A DNA stretch of 64,000 nucleotides, taken from assembly GCA_004144595.1 (NCBI GenBank), contig SEEM01000002.1, forward strand, positions 62,001 through 126,000, given 5' to 3'. The position numbers and the translations under genes were made by a program. The notes beneath the pieces are model-generated. The model was not told the origin of the DNA. It did not search any database and saw only the letters and a program-made list of their open reading frames with translations. Origin of the DNA: Hyphomicrobiales bacterium. GTDB taxonomy: Bacteria > Pseudomonadota > Alphaproteobacteria > Rhizobiales > Beijerinckiaceae. Of the stretch, positions 1-7,454 are shown piece after piece. The first letter of the stretch is position 1; each line of letters starts with the position of its first letter.

Positions 1-161
1 TGAAGGTCACCCTGCGCTTCCGCGGCCGCGAGATGGCGCATCAGGACCTCGGCGTGAAGGTGCTGGAGCGTGTCAAGGTCGATACCGCCGAGATCGCAAA
101 GGTCGAGAGCGACTGGCAGCTCGAAGGCCGCCAGATGGTGATGGTGCTCGCCCCGCGTTGA
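1..161 (+). CDS. infC: Translation initiation factor IF-3, C-terminal part (cut by window edge)
   Basis: Only the last ~53 codons are present, read from base 3 to the TGA at 159-161. The peptide contains [17 protein letters not shown] and ends [18 protein letters not shown], the typical C-terminal domain of IF-3, which binds the 30S subunit and helps select initiator tRNA and start codon. The gene normally precedes rpmI-rplT; here rpmI follows only after 3.3 kb of unrelated genes. A strong hairpin terminator follows the stop codon, so the unit ends here. Confidence 0.93.
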   Translation, partial: KVTLRFRGREMAHQDLGVKVLERVKVDTAEIAKVESDWQLEGRQMVMVLAPR

Positions 162-194
162 GCTGCGTCGACCCGCGATCCTATTCTGATCGAG

Positions 195-220
195 AAAAGG
201 GCGCCGCTGGCGCCCTTTTT
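195..220. terminator. Bidirectional intrinsic terminator between infC and tetR
   Basis: A perfect 7-bp stem GGGCGCC/GGCGCCC (199-205, 209-215) with a GCT loop is flanked by AAAA on the left and TTTTT on the right. It can therefore work for infC on the plus strand and for the tetR gene on the minus strand, whose stop codon overlaps its last base. Confidence 0.85.
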
Positions 221-816
221 CATGGTGTTTTTCGTAACAGCCCGTCCAGCATCGCGTCGAAGGCGTCGGTAGCCGCCTTGAGCGCCGCCTCCGGATCGGG
301 CGCATGCGCGATCCACTGCGCCGCATGCTGGGTCGCGCCGAAGATCAGGCGTGCCACCGCCTCCGGATCGAGCGGCGCCAGCACGCCCTCGGCGACGAGC
401 GCGTCCAGTCCCTGCGTCATCATCCGGATGCAGTCGTTCTGGATCGGCCAGCTCCAGGGATCGCCGAGCACGGCCGGGCCGTCGCGCAGCATGATGCGCT
501 GGATCTCCGGCTCCAGCGCCATGGCGAGATAGGCGGCGCATTCGTCGCGGAAGCCGGTCCAGCCATTCTCCGCCCGGGCCGAGACCGCGCGCAGCCTGAC
601 GGTCATCTCCGCATCGATCTGGTCGAGCACGGCGGCGAACAGACCCTTCTTGTCGCCGAAATGGTGATAGAGCGCGCCGCGCGTCAGGCCGGCCGCCGCC
701 GTCAGGTCATCCATTGAGGCGGCCGCATAGCCGGTCGTGCCGAACGCCTCGCGGGCAGCGGCGATCAGGCTGGCGCGGGTTTCCGCGATCATGTCGGCAC
801 GAAGTCTGCGGGCCAT
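220..816 (-). CDS. TetR/AcrR-family transcriptional repressor
   Basis: A 198-aa regulator with an N-terminal TetR helix-turn-helix (about residues 10-55; TRASLIAAAREAF then LTRGALYHHFGDKKGLF) and a C-terminal ligand-binding domain of the usual length. The ATG at 816 (MARRLRAD) is preferred because the 18 codons upstream run into the operator region. It is divergent from an MFS exporter gene (923), and the intergenic DNA holds three copies of one inverted repeat. This is the usual layout of a drug- or metabolite-responsive repressor controlling itself and a neighbouring pump. The inducer is unknown. Confidence 0.9.
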   Translation of the reverse strand: MARRLRADMIAETRASLIAAAREAFGTTGYAAASMDDLTAAAGLTRGALYHHFGDKKGLFAAVLDQIDAEMTVRLRAVSARAENGWTGFRDECAAYLAMALEPEIQRIMLRDGPAVLGDPWSWPIQNDCIRMMTQGLDALVAEGVLAPLDPEAVARLIFGATQHAAQWIAHAPDPEAALKAATDAFDAMLDGLLRKTP

Positions 817-828
817 CACTTCCCCATC

Positions 829-845
829 ACATACGGGGCGTATGT
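829..845. promoter_or_regulatory. Operator copy 1, perfect inverted repeat
   Basis: ACATACG-GGG-CGTATGT is a perfect 7+3+7 palindrome located 13 bp upstream of the tetR start. By position and symmetry it is the probable binding site of the adjacent TetR protein (inference). Confidence 0.75.
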
Positions 846-851
846 TAATTG

Positions 852-868
852 ACATGCGCGGCGTATGC
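852..868. promoter_or_regulatory. Operator copy 2, imperfect inverted repeat
   Basis: ACATGCG-CGG-CGTATGC is a degenerate copy of the same motif, 23 bp (about two helical turns) from copy 1. Confidence 0.6.
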
Positions 869-884
869 AATTACGCATTCATTC

Positions 885-901
885 ACATACGCGGCGTATG
901 T
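885..901. promoter_or_regulatory. Operator copy 3, perfect inverted repeat
   Basis: ACATACG-CGG-CGTATGT is a perfect copy of the motif, 33 bp from copy 2 and 21 bp upstream of the MFS start codon. It is well placed to block transcription of the exporter gene. Confidence 0.75.
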
Positions 902-922
902 CTACTTTTCTCGGTTCGGAAC

Positions 923-2131
923 ATGCCTAACCCCTATCGCGAAATTTTCCGGGCGCCGGGCGCCTTCGCCTTTTCCGGTGCCGGTTTCATCGCCCGCCTG
1001 CCGGCCTCGATGGTTGGGCTCGGCATCGTCACCATGCTGTCGGAGCGGCGCGGCGAATATGCGATCGCCGGCGCTGTAGCCGCGACCTTCGCGCTGGCAG
1101 GCGCGCTGATCACGCCGCAGGTCTCGCGTCTCGTCGATCGCTATGGGCAGCGCCGCGTGCTGATGCCGGCCACCGCCGCCGGAGCGCTCGCGCTCAGCGG
1201 TCTGATGGTCGCGACCTGGACGGCTGCGCCGAGCTGGCTGCTCTTCGTCTTCGCGCTGCTCGCCGGCCTGATGCCGAGCATCGGCGCGATGGTCCGGGCG
1301 CGCTGGACAGAATTCTACCGCGATACCCCGCAATTGCGTACGGCCTTCGCCTTCGAATCGGTGGTCGACGAGGTCATCTTCATCGTCGGGCCGATCGTCG
1401 CGATCGGGCTCAGCGTCAGCCTGTTCCCCGAAGCCGGGCCGCTCGCCGCCCTGATCTTCCTGGTCGTCGGCGTGCCCTTGCTCTGCGCACAAAGGCGGAC
1501 CGAGCCACCGGTCCGCGCCTATGTCGCGGACGCTGACATCTCGGTCGTCCGCGTCGGCGGCGTCCAGGTCGTCGTGCTCGCCATGATCGCCATCGGCGCG
1601 ATCTTCGGCACGGCCGAAATCACGGCGGTCGCCTTTGCCGAGGCACAAGGCCAGAAGGCCGCTGCGAGCTTCGTCCTGGCCATCTATGCGGCGGGCTCGC
1701 TCATCGTCGGCCTCGTCTTCGGGACGTTGAAGCTCAAGGCCTCGCTCGCCGCGCAGTTTCTCGCGGCAATCGCGCTGGCGGCTTTGACGACCCTGCCGCT
1801 GCTCGCGGTAACAGGCCTGTCCTCGCTGGCGCTGGTCTTCTTCATGGCCGGTGCGGCGGTGTCTCCAACGATTATCATCGCGATGGGGTTGATCGAGCGC
1901 ATCGTTCCGCCGCGGCAGCTGACCGAGGGCATGACCTGGGGCATCACCGGCATCGGCATCGGCATGGCGGCCGGGGCCTCCGCAGCCGGCATTCTGATAG
2001 ACGCTTTCGGCGCCCATAGCGGCTTCTGGATTTCGGTCGGAGCGGGCGTCGCAGCCGTGCTGGTTGTGTTCGCCGGCTTTAATCGCCTGCTCGGTGCGCG
2101 GTCGGAAACGCTGGCCTGCAAAGCCGCCTGA
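923..2131 (+). CDS. MFS transporter (probable exporter under TetR control)
   Basis: A 402-aa inner-membrane protein made of about 12 hydrophobic segments, with a loop SRLVDRYGQRRVLMPAT after the early transmembrane helices that matches the MFS loop 2-3 signature (D-R-x-G-x-R/K-x). The ATG at 923 (MPNPYREIF) is chosen because upstream codons fall in the operator region. Divergence from tetR and the triple operator suggest substrate-induced efflux. The substrate cannot be read from the sequence. Confidence 0.85.
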   Translation: MPNPYREIFRAPGAFAFSGAGFIARLPASMVGLGIVTMLSERRGEYAIAGAVAATFALAGALITPQVSRLVDRYGQRRVLMPATAAGALALSGLMVATWTAAPSWLLFVFALLAGLMPSIGAMVRARWTEFYRDTPQLRTAFAFESVVDEVIFIVGPIVAIGLSVSLFPEAGPLAALIFLVVGVPLLCAQRRTEPPVRAYVADADISVVRVGGVQVVVLAMIAIGAIFGTAEITAVAFAEAQGQKAAASFVLAIYAAGSLIVGLVFGTLKLKASLAAQFLAAIALAALTTLPLLAVTGLSSLALVFFMAGAAVSPTIIIAMGLIERIVPPRQLTEGMTWGITGIGIGMAAGASAAGILIDAFGAHSGFWISVGAGVAAVLVVFAGFNRLLGARSETLACKAA

Positions 2132-2143
2132 GGCCCGCAGACG

Positions 2144-2172
2144 AAAAAGGCCGCTCCCCGAGAGGAGCGGCC
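2144..2172 (-). terminator. Intrinsic terminator of the aapJ-like gene
   Basis: A perfect 9-bp stem GGCCGCTCC/GGAGCGGCC (2149-2157, 2164-2172) with a 6-nt loop. Read on the minus strand the stem is followed by TTTTT (2144-2148), just after the stop of the binding-protein gene. It may also slow readthrough from the convergent MFS gene. Confidence 0.85.
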
Positions 2173-2194
2173 CGATTTCAGGCGCCTTCCTGCC

Positions 2195-3217
2195 TCAGCG
2201 GATCGGCGGGCCGTATTGCAGGCCGCCCTTGGTCCAGAGGTTGTTGACGCCGCGCGGCAGCGGGTTCGTGGTCTTCGCGCCGAAATGGCGTTCGAAGCTT
2301 TCGCCGTAATTGCCGACGGCCTTGATGATGCGCACGACCCAGTCATTGGTCAGGCCGAGGCCTTCGCCGAATTTGCCCTCAGTGCCGAGCATGCGGCGGA
2401 TTTCGGGGTTCTGCGAGGTCTTGGCCAGTTCCTCGACATTGGCTTGGGTCACGCCGAGCTCTTCGGCATTGACCGTGGCGATGACGGTCCAGCGCACGAG
2501 GTCGAACCAGGTCGGGTCGTTCTTGCGCACCCAGGGGCCGAGCGGCTCCTTGGAGATGACCTCCTGCAGCAGCATGTGCTCTTCGGGGTCCTTCAACCGG
2601 CCGCGCGTCCCGGCGAGCGCCGAGAGATCGGTGGTGTAGGCGTCGCAGCGCCCGGCCTCGTAGGCCTGCACCGTATCCTCCAGCGTTGCAAAGGCGACGG
2701 TCTCGAACTTGATGCCGTTGGAGCGGCCGTAATCGGCAAGGTTGAGCTCGGTCGTCGTGCCCTGCGAGACGCAGACCGAGGCGCCGTTGAGGTCCTTGAC
2801 GCCTTTCACGCCAAGCTTCTTGCGGACGATGAAGCCCTGGCCGTCATAGTAATTGACGGTGGTGAAGGCCACGCCCTGGCCGATATCGCGGCCGAGCGAC
2901 CAGGTGGTGGTGCGGGCGAGCACATCGATCTCGCCGGATTGCAGCGAGACCAGCCGGTTCTTGCTCGACAGCGAGAGATAGGTCGCCTTGTTCGGGTCGT
3001 TGAAGATCGCGGCTGCCAGCGCGCGGCAGACATCGGTGTCGAAACCCTGCCAGACGCCGTTCTTGTCCTGCAGCGAGAAGCCGGGAACGCCCTCGCTGGC
3101 CCCGCAGATGATGTGGCCGCGCGCCTTGATCTTGTCGAGCGTCGACTGGGCCAGCGCAGGAGCGGAGGCGGCGGCGGTCAGGACAAGGCCTGCCGCGAGG
3201 GTGAGAAGCTTATTCAC
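2195..3217 (-). CDS. aapJ: General L-amino acid ABC transporter substrate-binding protein (AapJ/BztA type)
   Basis: A 340-aa periplasmic binding protein. It begins with a signal peptide (about residues 1-23, ending in a SAPALAQ region) and continues with the family-typical STLDKIKARGHIICGASEG and WQGFDTDVCRALAAAIF. In Rhizobiales AapJ delivers a broad range of L-amino acids to the AapQMP permease/ATPase. The start is GTG at 3217, preceded by GGAG about 7 nt upstream. No permease or ATPase genes lie next to it, so it is an orphan here and must use components encoded elsewhere. It sits inside the normal infC-rpmI interval. Confidence 0.9.
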   Translation of the reverse strand: MNKLLTLAAGLVLTAAASAPALAQSTLDKIKARGHIICGASEGVPGFSLQDKNGVWQGFDTDVCRALAAAIFNDPNKATYLSLSSKNRLVSLQSGEIDVLARTTTWSLGRDIGQGVAFTTVNYYDGQGFIVRKKLGVKGVKDLNGASVCVSQGTTTELNLADYGRSNGIKFETVAFATLEDTVQAYEAGRCDAYTTDLSALAGTRGRLKDPEEHMLLQEVISKEPLGPWVRKNDPTWFDLVRWTVIATVNAEELGVTQANVEELAKTSQNPEIRRMLGTEGKFGEGLGLTNDWVVRIIKAVGNYGESFERHFGAKTTNPLPRGVNNLWTKGGLQYGPPIR

Positions 3218-3338
3218 GGAGTGTCTCCAGATGCGGAACGCGCCTGTTGACCATACGGCGTGACGATCGTTTGACGGAAGGGGGATAAACCGCTGTTGAT
3301 TTTTCGGGCGGCCTCCGCGGGCATTGCCGGCTTCGCAC

Positions 3339-3367
3339 TTGCAAAAGCCGCCTTTTTCTGCGATAGG
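3339..3367 (+). promoter_or_regulatory. Candidate sigma70-type promoter for rpmI-rplT
   Basis: TTGCAA (3339-3344), a 17-bp spacer and GATAGG (3362-3367) lie about 120 nt upstream of rpmI. A small hairpin TTGCTT-CCTGA-AAGCAA (3417-3433) lies in the resulting leader. The match to consensus is modest. Confidence 0.3.
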
Positions 3368-3487
3368 CCCGGCCTTCGATCGCCCGGCTGATAAGGGCTG
3401 CCGTGGCGATCGTGCTTTGCTTCCTGAAAGCAAGACATTGGCAACGCGTCCGAAAAGGCGCGCAGCCACGACCATTGAGGAGCTCAA

Positions 3488-3688
3488 ATGCCCAAGATCA
3501 AGACGAAGTCGAGCGCTAAAAAGCGCTTCAAGATCACCGGAACCGGCAAGGTGATGTACGCCCAGGCCGGCAAGCGTCACGGGATGATCAAGCGGACCAA
3601 CAAGCAGCTCCGCAATCACCGCGGCACCAACGTCCTGTTCGAGGGCGATGCGGCCAACGTGAAGAAGTTCTTCCTTCCCAACGGCTGA
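3488..3688 (+). CDS. rpmI: 50S ribosomal protein L35
   Basis: A 66-aa basic protein starting [20 protein letters not shown], the hallmark of bL35, a late-assembling component of the large ribosomal subunit. A good ribosome-binding site (TTGAGGAGCTCAA) precedes the ATG. It is followed 28 bp later by rplT, as in nearly all bacteria. infC, the usual first gene of this operon, is detached by about 3.3 kb. Confidence 0.97.
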   Translation: MPKIKTKSSAKKRFKITGTGKVMYAQAGKRHGMIKRTNKQLRNHRGTNVLFEGDAANVKKFFLPNG

Positions 3689-3716
3689 CGCCACCTGACA
3701 TTCCGGAGATCATGAT

Positions 3717-4091
3717 ATGGCTCGCGTGAAACGGGGCGTAACGTCCCACGCCAAGCACAAAAAAGTATTCAAGGCTGCGAAGGGCTTCTATGGCCGTCGC
3801 AAGAATACGATCCGCGCCGCCAAGGCGGCCGTGGATCGCTCGATGCAGTACGCCTATCGCGACCGCAAGAACAAGAAGCGCACTTTCCGCGCGCTCTGGA
3901 TCCAGCGTCTCAACGCTGCGGTGCGCGAGCACGGCCTGACCTATTCCGTCTTCATCGGCGGCCTGATCAAGTCGGGCATCGAACTGGACCGCAAGACCCT
4001 GTCGGCCATGGCCATCGACGACGCAGCCTCGTTCGCTGCCGTGGTCGAGACGGTCAAGGGCGTGCTGGGCGCCGAGGCCAAGGCCGCGTAA
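3717..4091 (+). CDS. rplT: 50S ribosomal protein L20
   Basis: A 124-aa basic protein starting [19 protein letters not shown] and containing [20 protein letters not shown], the diagnostic bL20 sequence. L20 binds 23S rRNA early in 50S assembly. GGAG lies 8 nt before the ATG. The gene is slightly longer than the ~119 aa usual elsewhere because of an alanine-rich C-terminal tail. A strong terminator follows. Confidence 0.97.
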   Translation: MARVKRGVTSHAKHKKVFKAAKGFYGRRKNTIRAAKAAVDRSMQYAYRDRKNKKRTFRALWIQRLNAAVREHGLTYSVFIGGLIKSGIELDRKTLSAMAIDDAASFAAVVETVKGVLGAEAKAA

Positions 4092-4130
4092 CGATCGCTG
4101 CCTGAGCCGCCTTGCAGAGGTGAATTTGGA

Positions 4131-4158
4131 AAAGGCCGGCGGTGACGCCGGCCTTTTT
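4131..4158 (+). terminator. Intrinsic terminator of rpmI-rplT
   Basis: An 8-bp stem GGCCGGCG/CGCCGGCC (4134-4141, 4146-4153) with a GTGA loop is followed by TTTTT and flanked by AAA upstream. Confidence 0.88.
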
Positions 4159-4167
4159 CTTTTGCCG

Positions 4168-4264
4168 ACCGTCATGCTCGCCCTTGTGGCGAACATCCAC
4201 GTCTTGAACGCGAGCTTTAATCAGAGAAGACGTGGATGGTCGGGACGAGCCCGACCATGACGGT
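4168..4264. repeat. Intergenic palindromic repeat, family A copy 1
   Basis: An imperfect palindrome bounded by ACCGTCATG and CATGACGGT. The arms contain CTCGCCCTTGTGGCGA and GGTCGGGACGAGCCCGACC, with the core pair ATCCACGTCTT / AGACGTGGAT. The same element recurs at 9892 (opposite orientation) and 43070. It lies between the convergent rplT and LOG-family genes. Confidence 0.8.
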
Positions 4265-4275
4265 GAGGCGGCGGG

Positions 4276-5037
4276 CTACGACTGCACGCTGCCGTTCGTC
4301 GGCGGGTTCCAGCCTTCGCCGGCGCCATCGACGATGCGCTGATACGCTTCCTCCGGCGAATCCACATAGCTGAACAGCTTCAGGTCATCGGGCCGGATGA
4401 AGCCGGCCGCCGCCATCTGGTCGAGATTGAGCAGGCCCTTCCAGTAGCCGGAATCGTAGAGCACGATCGGCACCCGCCCCATCTTGCCGGTCTGCACCAG
4501 CGTCATGATCTCGAACAATTCGTCGAGCGTGCCGAAGCCGCCGGGGAAGACCACGAGCGCCGCCGCCCGCATCGCCAGATGCATCTTCCGCATCGCGAAA
4601 TAGTGGAACAGGAAGGTCAGGTCCGGTGTCGACCAGGCATTCGGCTCCTGCTCGTGCGGCAGGGTGATGTTGAAGCCGATCGAGATCGCGCCGGCTTCCG
4701 TCGCGCCGCGATTGGCGGCTTCCATGATGCCCGGGCCGCCGCCGGTGGCGATGACGTGGTGGCGCCCGGCCTCGCCGTCGCGCAGCGCGCCGCCGCGCTC
4801 GGAGGCGATGCGGCCGAAAGCGCGCGCGGCCTCGTACCAGGGATTGCCCTCGCGTATGCGCGCCGAGCCGAAGACGACGATGGTGGAGACGACGCCGCGC
4901 GCCCTGAGATTGTCCTCGGCCTTCTGGTACTCCAGCATGAAGCGGGCGCCGCGGGTCGAATCCCCGAGGATGAAGTCGGGATCGAGCGCGGCCAGCCGAT
5001 AGGATGGCGATTCCTTCTGACGGGTATTGTCGGGCAA
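4276..5037 (-). CDS. LOG-family protein (TIGR00730; lysine-decarboxylase-like fold)
   Basis: A 253-aa cytosolic protein with both LOG hallmarks: [14 protein letters not shown] (nucleotide binding) and [12 protein letters not shown] (the PGGxGTxxE motif with catalytic Glu). Characterised relatives are cytokinin riboside 5'-monophosphate phosphoribohydrolases that release the free base from nucleoside monophosphates. Many bacterial members act on AMP-like substrates with unknown physiology. It is divergent from pheS with about 98 bp between starts. The old label lysine decarboxylase should be avoided. The true substrate is unknown. Confidence 0.85.
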   Translation of the reverse strand: MPDNTRQKESPSYRLAALDPDFILGDSTRGARFMLEYQKAEDNLRARGVVSTIVVFGSARIREGNPWYEAARAFGRIASERGGALRDGEAGRHHVIATGGGPGIMEAANRGATEAGAISIGFNITLPHEQEPNAWSTPDLTFLFHYFAMRKMHLAMRAAALVVFPGGFGTLDELFEIMTLVQTGKMGRVPIVLYDSGYWKGLLNLDQMAAAGFIRPDDLKLFSYVDSPEEAYQRIVDGAGEGWNPPTNGSVQS

Positions 5038-5135
5038 GGCATTCTCCTCAAGTGGCCGCTTCGCTCTGGCATAAGCCGGCCGTTCCCGCTAGAACGCGCC
5101 CGTTCCCACGCCTTCAAACGCTTGCGACTGAATTC

Positions 5136-6218
5136 ATGACCGATATCGCCACCCTGGAACGCGACGTCCTCGCCGCGATCGATTCTGCCGCCGATGAAGC
5201 CGCCGTCGAGGACCTGCGCATCGGCGCCCTCGGCAAGTCCGGCTCGATCTCGGCGCTGCTCAAGACCTTGGGCGGCATGACGCCGGACGAGCGCAAGGAG
5301 AAGGGCCCGCAGATCAACGGCCTGCGCGATCGGGTTCAGAGCGCGATCGCGGCGCGCAAGGAGGCGCTCGGCGAGGCCGCGCTGGAAGCCCGGCTCGCCT
5401 CGGAGCGCGTCGACGTGTCGCTGCCGGTGCAGGACGGCCCGGAAGCGCGTGGCCGCATCCACCCGATCAGCCAGGTCATCGACGAGATCACCGCGATCTT
5501 CGGCGACATGGGCTTTGCGATTGCCGAGGGGCCGGATGTCGAGACCGACGACCTCAACTTCACCAAGCTGAACTTCCCGGTCGGCCATCCCGCCCGCGAG
5601 ATGCACGACACCTTCTTCTTCGCGCCGGATGAGAATGGCGAGCGCAAGCTCCTGCGCACCCATACCTCGCCGGTCCAGGTCCGCACCATGCTGGTGCAGG
5701 AGCCGCCGATACGCGTGATCTGCCCGGGCCGCACCTATCGCAACGATTCCGACCAGACCCACACCCCGATGTTCCATCAGGTCGAGGGTCTCGTCATCGA
5801 CAAGTCCGCCAATCTCGGCCACCTCAAGTGGATTCTCGAGGAGTTCTGCAAGTCCTTCTTCGAGATCGACGACGTGAAGATGCGCTTCCGCCCGTCCTTC
5901 TTCCCCTTCACCGAGCCCTCGATGGAGGTCGACATCCAGTGCTCGCGCAAGGGCGGCGAAATCCGCTTCGGCGAGGGCGACGACTGGCTGGAAATCCTCG
6001 GCTGCGGCATGGTCCACCCGAACGTGCTGCGCAACTGCGGGCTCGATCCGGAAGTCTATCAGGGCTTCGCCTGGGGCATGGGCATCGACCGCATCGCCAT
6101 GCTGAAATACGGCATGCCGGACCTGCGCCCCTTCTTCGAGGCGGATGTGCGCTGGCTCGCCCATTATGGCTTCCGCCCGCTCGACCTCCCGACGCTGACG
6201 GGCGGCCTCTCCTCATGA
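5136..6218 (+). CDS. pheS: Phenylalanyl-tRNA synthetase alpha subunit
   Basis: A 360-aa class II synthetase subunit starting at ATG 5136 ([11 protein letters not shown]). It has an N-terminal coiled-coil region (about 1-90) and then the catalytic core. [10 protein letters not shown], the motif 2 region [31 protein letters not shown] and the motif 3 stretch [18 protein letters not shown] are all visible. It charges tRNA-Phe as an alpha2beta2 complex with PheT. The partner pheT is 1.2 kb downstream, with a glycosyltransferase gene between them. Confidence 0.97.
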   Translation: MTDIATLERDVLAAIDSAADEAAVEDLRIGALGKSGSISALLKTLGGMTPDERKEKGPQINGLRDRVQSAIAARKEALGEAALEARLASERVDVSLPVQDGPEARGRIHPISQVIDEITAIFGDMGFAIAEGPDVETDDLNFTKLNFPVGHPAREMHDTFFFAPDENGERKLLRTHTSPVQVRTMLVQEPPIRVICPGRTYRNDSDQTHTPMFHQVEGLVIDKSANLGHLKWILEEFCKSFFEIDDVKMRFRPSFFPFTEPSMEVDIQCSRKGGEIRFGEGDDWLEILGCGMVHPNVLRNCGLDPEVYQGFAWGMGIDRIAMLKYGMPDLRPFFEADVRWLAHYGFRPLDLPTLTGGLSS

Positions 6219-6246
6219 CGGCATCGACCGGGCAGGGGAGGGCGCG

Positions 6247-7428
6247 ATGACGCCTGCGGGCTGGGCGGCGGCGATCGCCGTGCTGCTGGTCGCGATCAAC
6301 CTGGCGAGCCAGGCGATCGCGCTCTGGCGGCTGCGCCGGCCCCTGCAGCGTTCGGCCCTGCTCGATACCCTGCCGCCGGTCACGATCGTCCGGCCGGTGC
6401 GCGGCCTCGAGGCCTTCAGCCGCGAGACGGCAGTCTCCGGCCTCGAACTCGACTATCCCCGCTACAGCACGATCTTCTGCGTCGCCGACGCGCAAGACCC
6501 GATCATCCCGCTGATCGAGGAACTGATCGGCATCTACGGCACTGGGAAGGCCCGCCTGATCGTCGGCGATGTGCCGGTCAGCGCCAATCCCAAGCTCAAC
6601 AACTGCGTGCGCGGCTGGGAAGAAGCAGCGACCGACTGGGTCATCCTCGCCGATTCCAACGTGCTGATGCCCAAGGACTATATCCAGCGCATGCTGGCCG
6701 CATGGCGGCCGGCGACCGGACTGGTCTGCTCGACGCCGGCCGGCTCGCGGCCGCTATGCTTCGGCGCCGAGGTCGAGTGCGCCTTCCTCAACGCCTTTCA
6801 GGCGCGCTGGCAATATGTCGGCGAGGCACTGGGCCTCGGCTTCGCGCAGGGCAAGTCGATGCTCTGGAACAAGCCCTTCCTCGATGCCAATGGCGGCATC
6901 GCCGCGCTGGGTGCCGAGATCGCCGAGGATGCGGCCTCGACCAAGCTGGTGCGGAACACCGGCCGGCAGGTCCATCTCGTTGGCCAGCCCTTCGAGCAGC
7001 CGCTCGGCCGGCGTCGATTGAGGGACGTCGTGCAGCGTCAGTTCCGCTGGGCGCGGCTCCGGCGCGTGACCTTCCTGCCCTTTTTCGCGCTGGAAGTCAT
7101 CGCCACGCCCTTGCTCGCGGCCGTGCTGGCCGCCTTCGGAGCGTCCGCGCTTGGCCTGCCGGTCTGGCTTGCGCCGCTCCTCGTGCTGCTCGTCTGGTAT
7201 GCCGGCGATATCGTGCTCTCGGCGAGCGTCGGCTGGTTCCTGAACTGGCGCTCAGCCCTCGCGATGCTGGTGCGCGACATCGTCTTCCCCGGTATCTGGG
7301 CCTATGCCTTCGTCGGTGGCGAGGTGAGCTGGCGCGGCAACGCCATGAAGATCCGCACCGACGGCGCCAACAAGCTCAACGATACGGCCCCGGCCCTGTC
7401 GGCGGCCAGCACCAAGATTTCCGATTGA
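6247..7428 (+). CDS. Ceramide-glucosyltransferase-like family 2/21 glycosyltransferase, membrane bound
   Basis: A 393-aa protein with an N-terminal membrane anchor (about 5-27), then the GT-A domain: PVTIVRPVRGLE, a DSN metal-site motif (VILADSNVLM), ED, and the QRQFRWARLRR motif (QxxRW type). Two to three C-terminal transmembrane helices follow. The pattern resembles ceramide glucosyltransferase (GT21) and the hopanoid-associated HpnI group, so a lipid acceptor is likely. The start has a GGGGAGGGCGCG ribosome site. It lies between pheS and pheT (28 bp and 26 bp gaps), so it is probably co-transcribed with a housekeeping synthetase. The acceptor lipid is unknown. Confidence 0.8.
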   Translation: MTPAGWAAAIAVLLVAINLASQAIALWRLRRPLQRSALLDTLPPVTIVRPVRGLEAFSRETAVSGLELDYPRYSTIFCVADAQDPIIPLIEELIGIYGTGKARLIVGDVPVSANPKLNNCVRGWEEAATDWVILADSNVLMPKDYIQRMLAAWRPATGLVCSTPAGSRPLCFGAEVECAFLNAFQARWQYVGEALGLGFAQGKSMLWNKPFLDANGGIAALGAEIAEDAASTKLVRNTGRQVHLVGQPFEQPLGRRRLRDVVQRQFRWARLRRVTFLPFFALEVIATPLLAAVLAAFGASALGLPVWLAPLLVLLVWYAGDIVLSASVGWFLNWRSALAMLVRDIVFPGIWAYAFVGGEVSWRGNAMKIRTDGANKLNDTAPALSAASTKISD

Positions 7429-7454
7429 TCCGAAGATACTGACCCGATAGCCCG

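Noticed and set aside
4617-6164. 515-codon open frame on the minus strand across pheS
   Set aside because: It lies antisense to pheS in GC-rich DNA and shows only charged, low-information sequence with no domain. Such frames arise from third-position GC bias.
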